The notes under the pieces are model-generated. The model worked only from the letters and a program-made list of their open reading frames with translations. It had not been told where the DNA came from and ran no database searches. Positions 1 through 4,858 of a stretch of 6,629 bases of DNA are shown piece after piece. Each line of letters opens with the position of its first letter. Position 1 is the stretch's first letter. A program made the position numbers and the translations under genes. Location: positions 1 through 6,629 of the forward strand of contig SKIH01000042.1 in the NCBI GenBank assembly GCA_007116525.1. Direction: 5' to 3'. Source of the stretch: Bacilli bacterium (GTDB taxonomy: Bacteria; Bacillota_I; Bacilli_A; RF39; UBA660).

Positions 1-2
1 AG

Positions 3-476
3 CAAGTGATGCATTCACTTAAATATGCTTATCGTGACCGTCGTCAGAGAAAAAGAGATTTTAGAAAGTTATGGATAACAAGAATTAATGCTGCTTGTAG
101 AGCAAATGGTATTAGCTATTCAAAGTTCATTAATGGATTAAATAAAGCAGGGATCGAAGTTAACCGTAAAATGTTATCTGAGATTGCAATTGATAATCCA
201 AAAACATTCACAGAATTTGTTAATTTAGCAAAATCAGCTTTAGATGGTAAAGTAATCAAAAAAGAAACTGTATCAAAAAAAGAAGCAGCACCTAAAAAGG
301 TGGAAGCTAAAAAAGAAGCAGCACCTAAAAAGGTGGAAGCTAAAAAAGAAGCAGCACCAAAAAAAGTGGATGTAACTAAATTGACTGTAGCTGAACTTAA
401 AAAGTTAGCAAAAGAAAAAGCTATAACAGGATATTCAACAATGAAAAAAGCAGAGCTTATTGAAGCTTTAAAATAA
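3..476 (+). CDS. rplT: Large ribosomal subunit protein bL20, 5'-truncated by the window edge, with C-terminal repeat and Rho_N/SAP-like extension
   Basis: L20 binds 23S rRNA early in 50S assembly and in many bacteria also represses its own infC-rpmI-rplT operon. The first complete codon is Gln at 3-5 and reads straight into the family hallmark YAYRDRRQRKRDFRKLWI, followed by the conserved INAACRANGISYSKF and AGIEVNRKML blocks. The missing N-terminus (roughly 45 residues in typical L20) lies upstream; GTG at 6 and ATG at 9 are internal codons, not starts. Ordinary L20 is about 118 residues and ends near the ALDGK at codon 245. Here about 75 more residues follow: a KKETVS linker, three 11-residue Lys/Ala/Pro repeats, and a terminal domain of about 35 residues (LTVAELKKLAKEKAITGYS, then MKKAELIEAL). 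That domain resembles the Rho_N/SAP helix-loop-helix fold that binds nucleic acid. The L20 identity is certain; the name of the terminal domain is recognised by pattern only. Confidence 0.96.
   Translation, partial: QVMHSLKYAYRDRRQRKRDFRKLWITRINAACRANGISYSKFINGLNKAGIEVNRKMLSEIAIDNPKTFTEFVNLAKSALDGKVIKKETVSKKEAAPKKVEAKKEAAPKKVEAKKEAAPKKVDVTKLTVAELKKLAKEKAITGYSTMKKAELIEALK
276..374 (+). repeat. Three tandem 33-bp units inside rplT (11-residue KKEAAPKKVEA repeat)
   Basis: Units lie at 276-308, 309-341 and 342-374. The first two are identical at all 33 bases. The third differs by synonymous changes in the Pro and Lys codons and by replacement of the final Glu-Ala with Asp-Val. The repeats encode a basic, proline-containing linker between the L20 core and the C-terminal domain. 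Identity between units 1 and 2 suggests a recent duplication, and because the unit is a multiple of three, copy-number change keeps the frame. Confidence 0.95.
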
Positions 477-500
477 ATTAAAGAGAACTGTTAATAAATC

Positions 501-534
501 ACTTCTAAAAGTAAATTTTAGAAGTTTTTATTTT
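501..534 (+). terminator. Rho-independent terminator after rplT
   Basis: A perfect 10-bp inverted repeat (ACTTCTAAAA at 501-510 and its complement at 516-525) encloses a 5-base loop GTAAA and runs into a T-rich tail to 534. It starts 25 bases after the rplT stop and should end the translation operon before the decayed region. Confidence 0.85.
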
Positions 535-577
535 GAATTAAATTATTCTATTGGTGCCATCATTAAAGGAGAATTTT

Positions 578-837
578 ATGCATATGATTCTTAATAATAA
601 TTTTCCGACTTAAGATCAAAAAAAATCTGGTTATTGTTGGATGTTTTCTACGATTACACTATTAAATCAGATAACCAGTTTAGATAACTCTGATTTGTTA
701 ATACCTCTTATTATTGAGGATTATAAAATGAAATCCATGAACCGAATTTTCATAACTTTTCATTTAATAATGAAGCGGAAACTAAAAGAAGATACTATTT
801 AAAGGATTTTAATTCAATAAAAAAATCAAAACCATAA
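578..837 (+). pseudogene. Probable remnant of a papain-like (C1 family) cysteine peptidase
   Basis: A good ribosome binding site, AAAGGAG at 565-571, sits 6 bases before ATG 578. The frame reads MHMILNNNFPT, meets TAA at 611-613, then continues DQKKSGYCWMFSTITLL. The spacing matches the papain active-site block position for position (P-x-x-[DN]-Q-x3-G-x-C-W-x-F-S): Gln at 617-619 is the oxyanion-hole residue, Cys at 635-637 the nucleophile, Trp at 638-640. The stop falls where papains usually have a Lys or Arg, so one A-to-T change from AAA would explain it. After about 720 the protein-like frame appears to shift: 727-834 reads NEIHEPNFHNFSFNNEAE and onward, a hydrophilic stretch I cannot identify, ending at TAA 835-837. 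A C1 peptidase domain needs about 200 residues or more, and no His/Asn catalytic block is visible, so this is a broken 5' end. PepC/bleomycin hydrolase is an alternative C1 relative. Confidence 0.5.
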
Positions 838-844
838 TTAATAA

Positions 845-1411
845 TACAAAATTAAACAGGGAGAGATTATAGAATCTTATGAGCTCGAAAAATTCGTTTT
901 GGATATTAGGAACCTTGACATAACAAATTATATTCAAGTTGCGTATACAGATAGTTATGATTTTAATAATTATCAGAATAAAATGTCTGATATTGAATTT
1001 AGTGAATGGTACTTAAAAATAGCAATTCCAACACTTATTAAATATAATTTCATTGTTGATTTTCCTAATCCAAGCTTTAATATATGCAAGGCATATAGGA
1101 AAAACAGTATAAAAGTTTTTTCCGATGGGAAACTTGGAGTTTGTAATGCAACTCCGTATAAAGAACGTAAGCCCCATATTTCTGAAGCGATAGAGTGTGA
1201 AAGTGTAATTAATAAGGAATATAGTAGCATTAAAAATAATTTATTAATGGATGAGGAATGCTTAAACTGTCAATATTATTTGATATGTGGTGGAAAATAT
1301 TTTTGTCGAGGAAAAGATTATTGTAAATTTTTGAGTTACGATTTAAGAGAATTTTTGAAACTATATATTGATAATAAAGATTATGATTTATTTGCAGAAA
1401 TAGATTCCTAA
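845..1411 (+). pseudogene. C-terminal fragment of a radical SAM/SPASM protein (probable peptide maturase remnant)
   Basis: The frame is open from 845, right after stops at 839 and 842, to TAA at 1409-1411, about 188 codons. The only start-like codon near the front is TTG 899, with no ribosome binding site; the protein-like sequence already runs upstream of it (KQGEIIESYELEKFVLDIRN), so I treat it as 5'-truncated. Numbering from TTG 899, the cysteines follow the SPASM pattern: C63-x13-G-x4-C82, then C121-x2-C124-x5-C130 within CLNCQYYLICGG, C136 and C142. IKVFSDGKLGVCN is the usual SPASM lead-in. SPASM domains hold auxiliary Fe-S clusters in enzymes that modify ribosomal peptides or activate sulfatases. 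The CxxxCxxC motif and the radical SAM barrel, about 200 residues, are absent, so catalysis is not possible. One spacing differs from the consensus (C130-x5-C136 where x3 is usual). The assignment rests on cysteine spacing. No terminator is visible after it. Confidence 0.6.
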
Positions 1412-1437
1412 TAAATAAAAATGTAATAAAAACTAAA

Positions 1438-1467
1438 TTGTTCAAAGAGATTTGTATAAAATATAAT
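1438..1467 (+). promoter_or_regulatory. Candidate promoter for the TrmH-family gene
   Basis: TTGTTC at 1438-1443 and a perfect TATAAT at 1462-1467 are separated by 18 bases, giving a leader of about 50 bases. The -35 match is only 3 of 6. A second pair nearer the gene is listed separately and the two cannot be ranked from sequence alone. Confidence 0.4.
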
Positions 1468-1482
1468 TGGTAATGTAGATTT

Positions 1483-1511
1483 TTGTGATATTATAAAGGT
1501 ATATGTATAAT
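1483..1511 (+). promoter_or_regulatory. Second candidate promoter for the TrmH-family gene
   Basis: TTGTGA at 1483-1488 and a perfect TATAAT at 1506-1511 have the ideal 17-base spacing. Transcription would start near 1518, inside or just after the ribosome binding site AGGTGAT (1516-1522), so the leader would be only about 8 bases. That makes its use uncertain despite the good boxes. Confidence 0.4.
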
Positions 1512-1525
1512 GATGAGGTGATTTC

Positions 1526-2317
1526 ATGGAAGAAGAAAGACTTTCTAAAAATAACAGGATAATAAAAGACTTAAGAAAAAATATTAGAAAAAATAATAGT
1601 AATCTTTTTGTAGTAGATGATTTGTCGATTATTGAGCTGATTTTATCTGAAAAAATTAATATAAGAGAACTTTTTTACTGTGATGAATTAATAACTAAGG
1701 AAAGTACTAAAGAAATATTAAGGAAGATAAAAAGTAATTGCGGACAAACTTATTTAGTATCAAAAGAAACTTTTCTGTCACTTGCTACTAAAGAAAATGC
1801 CCCTGGCATTCTCATAACTTTAACTGATTTGGAAATAGATAAAGATAATATAGACATAAGTAAGTACAACAGAATATTAGTGACGGATAGAATAGAAATA
1901 CCAGGTAACCTCGGAACTATTTATAGAACAGCTGCTGCAACGGGCTTTGATTTAGTTATAAATGTTGACCCTGTTACTAATATTAGTCATACAAAATGTA
2001 TTCATAGTAGTAGGGGCATGATTTTTAAGATTCCCACTATTAGTTGTTCATATGATTTTGCTCAAAAGTTGTTTAATGGTAGTGAAATCGAGCCTTTTCT
2101 TGGAGAACCAGATGAAGGAGAAAATTGTTTCGTTAAAGATTTCCCTAAAAGATTGGCGCTTGTCGTTGGTAACGAGAGATTTGGGATAAATGAATTATGG
2201 TATAAAAACCCCCATCAAAAAATATTTGTTCCAATGCATGGAACAATGAACTCACTAAACGTAGGTGTCGCAACTTCGATACTAATGTATCAAATAGCGA
2301 AAAACGATTTTCAATAA
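1526..2317 (+). CDS. TrmH/SpoU-family RNA 2'-O-ribose methyltransferase
   Basis: SPOUT-fold enzyme transferring a methyl group from S-adenosylmethionine to a ribose 2'-hydroxyl in rRNA or tRNA, acting as a cytoplasmic dimer. Residues 1 to about 105 look like the L30e-like substrate-binding domain of this family. The catalytic domain carries all three SpoU motifs: motif 1 at 124-140 (EIPGNLGTIYRTAAATG, with Asn128 and catalytic Arg134), motif 2 at 212-221 (LVVGNERFGI, Glu217), and motif 3 at 235-255 (PMHGTMNSLNVGVATS), which forms the cofactor-binding knot. The length, 263 residues, is normal. The start is supported by AGGTGAT at 1516-1522 and an in-frame TGA at 1511 that rules out an upstream start. 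The target nucleotide cannot be told from sequence; relatives include RlmB, TsnR-type enzymes and Bacillus YsgA, which lies near the rplT operon and may be the counterpart. Confidence 0.93.
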   Translation: MEEERLSKNNRIIKDLRKNIRKNNSNLFVVDDLSIIELILSEKINIRELFYCDELITKESTKEILRKIKSNCGQTYLVSKETFLSLATKENAPGILITLTDLEIDKDNIDISKYNRILVTDRIEIPGNLGTIYRTAAATGFDLVINVDPVTNISHTKCIHSSRGMIFKIPTISCSYDFAQKLFNGSEIEPFLGEPDEGENCFVKDFPKRLALVVGNERFGINELWYKNPHQKIFVPMHGTMNSLNVGVATSILMYQIAKNDFQ

Positions 2318-2350
2318 AAAAAACTTCCAAGTTTATATTGGAAGTTTTTT
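2318..2350. terminator. Bidirectional Rho-independent terminator between convergent genes
   Basis: The arms AAACTTCCAA (2321-2330) and TTGGAAGTTT (2338-2347) pair perfectly around a 7-base loop, and flanking A and T runs extend the stem to 13 bp. The T run on each strand serves transcription from both sides: the methyltransferase gene ending at 2317 and the phosphoesterase gene ending at 2353. Confidence 0.88.
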
Positions 2351-2352
2351 GA

Positions 2353-3186
2353 TTATCTACTTTTTATTTTCACTTCATCAATCATTCGTGGGTAAAGTTT
2401 ATTAAAATGTCTTAGTGCTTTTGTGTTTTCAGGTAAAAAAGTATAAGGATTTGCAATTATATGGTCTATTTCCTCTAATTTAAATTTACCTGTGGTTTTT
2501 TTTGGGAAAAAGTTTTTATTAGGAGAAATAATTCCAACATTTTTGTTGATAATCGGCCTAATATATGGCGGAACTAACCCCGCATGCATATGACCAGATA
2601 TAATCAAATCAACATTTTCAAGAATGTTTACCTCGCTTTTTTTGATGTTTTCAAAATTTGTGGGATTGTGTGCAAGTAATATGTTATATGAGTCTTCCTC
2701 TAACTTGAGATTTAAAACATCATTAATATCACTTAGAAATAAGCTTTTTTTATTGTTGTATTTATAATTCTCGTATGGTTCGGTATAACCAATAAAATTA
2801 ACATTATGATCTTTATCTGAAATCATTTCATTGTTTAAGACATATACTCCGTCTAATTTTTCGATCTGATTAAAATATTCATATTTATTTTGTGATACCC
2901 ATCCATCGTTTTCAAAGTGACTAATATCGTGATTCCCTAAACTCATAATGACTTTACTAATTTTTCTAAGTTCTTTTAAAAAAGATAAGAAAGTATTTAT
3001 ATCTCTAATTTTTTTATCATCATCAATTATATCACCAGGCATAATTATGTGAGTTGGTCTGATGTTCTCTACTTTGTCCAAAACCTTTTTTAAATACTTT
3101 TCACTAGTTTTTGATCCGTAGTGTAAATCTGATATGACAGCTAACTTTAACTCCTTTATAACTTTGTCGGTATTAATCTCATACAT
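2353..3186 (-). CDS. Calcineurin-like metallophosphoesterase
   Basis: Two-metal phosphoesterase with the full motif set: Asp20-x-His22 (SDLHYG), Gly51-Asp52 with Asp55 (PGDIID), Gly-Asn85-His86-Asp87 (LGNHD), His173 (LAHNP) and His199-x-His201 (SGHMHAG). These residues hold the two metal ions and the catalytic histidine, so the enzyme should be active. The architecture resembles YkuE-like phosphohydrolases, some of which act at the membrane on lipids or cell-wall precursors, but no signal peptide or transmembrane segment is visible here; the N-terminus (MYEINTDKVIKELKLAVISD) goes directly into the first strand. Length is 277 residues. The start has a strong site, AGAGGTGA on the minus strand (complement of 3191-3198), 4 to 5 bases from ATG. 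It is a single-gene unit, divergent from yqeG and convergent with the methyltransferase. The substrate is unknown. Confidence 0.9.
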   Translation of the reverse strand: MYEINTDKVIKELKLAVISDLHYGSKTSEKYLKKVLDKVENIRPTHIIMPGDIIDDDKKIRDINTFLSFLKELRKISKVIMSLGNHDISHFENDGWVSQNKYEYFNQIEKLDGVYVLNNEMISDKDHNVNFIGYTEPYENYKYNNKKSLFLSDINDVLNLKLEEDSYNILLAHNPTNFENIKKSEVNILENVDLIISGHMHAGLVPPYIRPIINKNVGIISPNKNFFPKKTTGKFKLEEIDHIIANPYTFLPENTKALRHFNKLYPRMIDEVKIKSR

Positions 3187-3204
3187 AAAATCACCTCTAA
3201 AGAT

Positions 3205-3234
3205 ATTGTACCATATTATTGCGTTTCAATTGAA
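3205..3234 (-). promoter_or_regulatory. Probable extended -10 promoter for the metallophosphoesterase gene
   Basis: On the minus strand a TG dinucleotide one base before TACAAT (complement of 3205-3210) makes an extended -10. A weak -35, TTCAAT (complement of 3229-3234), lies 18 bases upstream inside the palindrome shared with the divergent promoter. The predicted start, about 3198, leaves only about 12 bases of leader. Confidence 0.5.
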
Positions 3235-3235
3235 A
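3224..3235. promoter_or_regulatory. 12-bp perfect palindrome in the divergent promoter region
   Basis: TTTCAATTGAAA is a perfect palindrome. Its right half is the -35 box of the yqeG promoter, and the minus-strand -35 candidate overlaps it. It could be a regulator site controlling both genes, or simply two TTGAAA-like boxes back to back; the sequence does not decide. Confidence 0.4.
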
Positions 3236-3258
3236 ATGTTAAGTTTGTGTGCTAAAAT
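3230..3258 (+). promoter_or_regulatory. Promoter of the yqeG-yqeH operon
   Basis: TTGAAA at 3230-3235 and TAAAAT at 3253-3258 are 17 bases apart, and TG at 3250-3251 adds an extended -10. An overlapping TATAAT at 3259-3264 is an alternative -10 but lacks a well placed -35. Transcription would start near 3265, just ahead of the ribosome binding site AAAGGAGG at 3270-3277, which is the strongest in the window. Confidence 0.7.
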
Positions 3259-3283
3259 TATAATATCTTAAAGGAGGCACCAT

Positions 3284-3805
3284 ATGGAGAAATATATACC
3301 TGATATTTATCAAAAAAGTATATACACGATAGACTATTCACAGTTGTGGTTAAGGGGAATAAAGTGCATTTTGTTTGATTTAGATAACACTTTAATACCT
3401 GCTAATAAATCAAAACCAACCAAAAAAAATATTGAACTTTTCAAACAATTGGAAGAAATCGGTTTTAAAATTATTATTTTTTCCAATTCAACTTCAAAAA
3501 GAGTTAAACCTTTTTCATCTAGACTAGGTGTTGAATATCACGCTAGTTCGATGAAACCTTTTACTAAAAATTTCGTTAAAGTTTTAAGTAAGTACAATTT
3601 TGAAGTTGACGAAGTAGCGATTGTTGGAGATCAAATTTTAACAGATATTCTTGGCGGAAACACTGTTGGGATAACAACAATTTTAGTAAATAAAATTAGT
3701 AATAGAGATATCATTTTTACAAAATTAAATAGATTTTTTGAGAAGGTAATCGTAAATAGATTATCTAAAAAAGACCTGTTTTCAAGAGGTAAATATTATG
3801 AATGA
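3284..3805 (+). CDS. yqeG: YqeG-family HAD-superfamily phosphatase (class IIIA)
   Basis: Soluble HAD-fold hydrolase. Motif I is DLDNTL (Asp32 nucleophile, Asp34 acid/base), motif II is Ser67 in IIFSNST, motif III Lys91 in SSMKPF, and motif IV GDQILTDILGGN (115-126) with Asp116 and Asp121 holding the magnesium ion. The GDQxxTDxxGGN signature and the 173-residue length are typical of YqeG. The start has AAAGGAGG six bases upstream. The stop TGA at 3803-3805 overlaps the start of the next gene by 8 bases, so the two are translationally coupled, the same order as in the Bacillus yqeG-yqeH operon. The physiological substrate of YqeG is not settled; a sugar or phosphoglycolate-type phosphatase has been suggested by fold. 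Its constant link with a ribosome-assembly GTPase suggests a related housekeeping role. Confidence 0.93.
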   Translation: MEKYIPDIYQKSIYTIDYSQLWLRGIKCILFDLDNTLIPANKSKPTKKNIELFKQLEEIGFKIIIFSNSTSKRVKPFSSRLGVEYHASSMKPFTKNFVKVLSKYNFEVDEVAIVGDQILTDILGGNTVGITTILVNKISNRDIIFTKLNRFFEKVIVNRLSKKDLFSRGKYYE

Positions 3806-4778
3806 AAAATGTTTAGGTTGCGGAGTTAAAATGCAGACTAGCGATGTGAGTGAAATCGGGTACGTTAGCGATAAAAACAAAGAAATTTGTGACAGGTGTT
3901 TTAGAATAAAACACTATAATGAATACAAAAAAGTAACAAAAACAAACGAAGAGTTTTCATATGTTTTACATGAGATTGACAAGACGGACGATCTTGTTCT
4001 TTTTGTTGTAGACGTTTTCAATATACCGAAAAATATCGAAGAAATAAGATCGAAAATTGGTAACAATGTTATTTTAGTATTGACTAAGAGAGATATATTT
4101 CCATCATCTCTAAATGACAATAAATTATTAAATTTCTTCAATGATGATTATTTAGAAAAAATAATAATTAGCAGTGAAAAAAATCTTAGATTTGATGAAC
4201 TTTTGAATTTGATCTACAAATATAAAGTTAGCAAAAATGTTTATGTTGTGGGTTTTACTAATGCAGGTAAGTCTACTATGATAAATAAGTTAATTTATAA
4301 TTATTCTAATAATGATTTTGAAATTACTACTAGTCCACTTACATCTACTACTATCGATAATATTAAAATAATAATAAATGAAAATTTAATACTTCATGAT
4401 ACGCCAGGTACACTTGAGGAAGGCGATGCAGTTGATATATTAGAAAACAAATTGATAAAGAAGATTGTTCCTAAAAAAACAATTAAGCCAAGGACTTTTC
4501 AAATTAAGTCCGATCAATTTATTAATGTTGAAAATGTTGTTGTTATAGAAGTTTTGGAAAGTTGTAATTTGACTTTTTATATTTCAAATGCGCTTAATCT
4601 TAAAAGATATTATAAAAACAAAGAAGAAGCTTATGATTATGTACATGAAATTAATTTTAAAAAAGGTAAAGATATCGTAATTAAGGGAGTTGGATTCGTA
4701 AAAGCATCAAAATCTGGAAAAGTTAGAATTCATACTAATTATGCTATTGATGTATACACAAGGACATCTTTAATATAA
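3798..4778 (+). CDS. yqeH: Circularly permuted GTPase YqeH, 30S ribosome assembly
   Basis: YqeH binds GTP and helps mature the 30S subunit in Bacillus. An N-terminal zinc finger is seen as C5-x2-C8 and C31-x2-C34 (CLGCG, CDRCFRIKHYNEY). The GTPase motifs appear in permuted order: G4 TKRD (96-99), a G5-like SSEK (125-128), then G1 GFTNAGKST (152-160), G2 within SPLTSTTID, and G3 DTPG (201-204). The C-terminal domain holds the family block KPRTFQ and ends VYTRTSLI, matching the known VFVRRSLI ending. At 326 residues it is about 40 shorter than the Bacillus protein, mostly from a compact C-terminal domain, with no sign of a break. ATG 3798 lies inside the end of yqeG, with AGAGGT at 3785-3790 as ribosome binding site. 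The usual downstream partners (aroE, yhbY-like yqeI, nadD) are missing; a terminator follows at once. Confidence 0.95.
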   Translation: MNEKCLGCGVKMQTSDVSEIGYVSDKNKEICDRCFRIKHYNEYKKVTKTNEEFSYVLHEIDKTDDLVLFVVDVFNIPKNIEEIRSKIGNNVILVLTKRDIFPSSLNDNKLLNFFNDDYLEKIIISSEKNLRFDELLNLIYKYKVSKNVYVVGFTNAGKSTMINKLIYNYSNNDFEITTSPLTSTTIDNIKIIINENLILHDTPGTLEEGDAVDILENKLIKKIVPKKTIKPRTFQIKSDQFINVENVVVIEVLESCNLTFYISNALNLKRYYKNKEEAYDYVHEINFKKGKDIVIKGVGFVKASKSGKVRIHTNYAIDVYTRTSLI

Positions 4779-4804
4779 AGTCAAAGTAAAGTTTGGCTTT
4801 TTTT
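4777..4804 (+). terminator. Rho-independent terminator after yqeH
   Basis: The arms AAAGTCAAA (4777-4785) and TTTGGCTTT (4792-4800) form a 9-bp stem with one G-U pair and a 6-base loop, followed by a T run to 4804. The 5' arm overlaps the yqeH stop codon. Confidence 0.8.
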
Positions 4805-4805
4805 G

Positions 4806-4838
4806 TTTAAAAAAATATTAAATTATGTATAATATAAT
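4806..4838 (+). promoter_or_regulatory. Candidate promoter for the HerA-like gene
   Basis: Two overlapping perfect TATAAT boxes lie at 4828-4833 and 4833-4838. A weak -35, TTTAAA at 4806-4811 (4 of 6), is 16 bases from the first box. The ribosome binding site that follows is AAGGTAGG at 4843-4850, eight bases from ATG 4859. With a terminator just upstream, this gene must be transcribed from its own promoter. Confidence 0.5.
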
Positions 4839-4858
4839 ATAGAAGGTAGGTATTACAT

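Noticed and set aside
276..374. CRISPR-like repeats
   Set aside because: The units are directly adjacent with no spacers and encode an in-frame linker of L20.
626..640. Precursor peptide with a Lys-Trp crosslink motif (streptide type), suggested by KKSGYCW next to a SPASM fragment
   Set aside because: The Lys to Trp spacing does not fit KxxxW, and the papain active-site match explains the same residues and their neighbours.
601..685. Alternative open frame reading FSDLRSKKIW and onward over the peptidase remnant
   Set aside because: It is short, has no start codon, begins after three stops, and matches no motif I recognise.
879..923. Small peptide ORF MSSKNSFWILGTLT after AGGGAGA at 859-865
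   Set aside because: The spacing of about 13 bases is long, the peptide has only 14 residues, and it overlaps the SPASM frame, which is the better coding frame.
973..1230. 85-codon open frame on the minus strand
   Set aside because: It lies opposite the SPASM fragment, has no ribosome binding site, and the cysteine spacing on the plus strand explains the region better.
899..1411. Complete 170-residue gene starting at TTG 899
   Set aside because: No ribosome binding site is suitably placed, and protein-like sequence continues in frame upstream to 845, so the start is an artefact of truncation.
1230..1445. 71-codon open frame on the minus strand
   Set aside because: It overlaps the end of the SPASM fragment and reads as a shadow of AT-rich sequence with no domain or start signal.
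2353..3186. NurA-type nuclease partner for the HerA-like ATPase
   Set aside because: The protein has the full calcineurin-like motif set, sits in a separate unit on the other strand, and is not adjacent to the ATPase. Mre11-like nucleases share this fold, but the length and lack of a capping domain do not suggest one.
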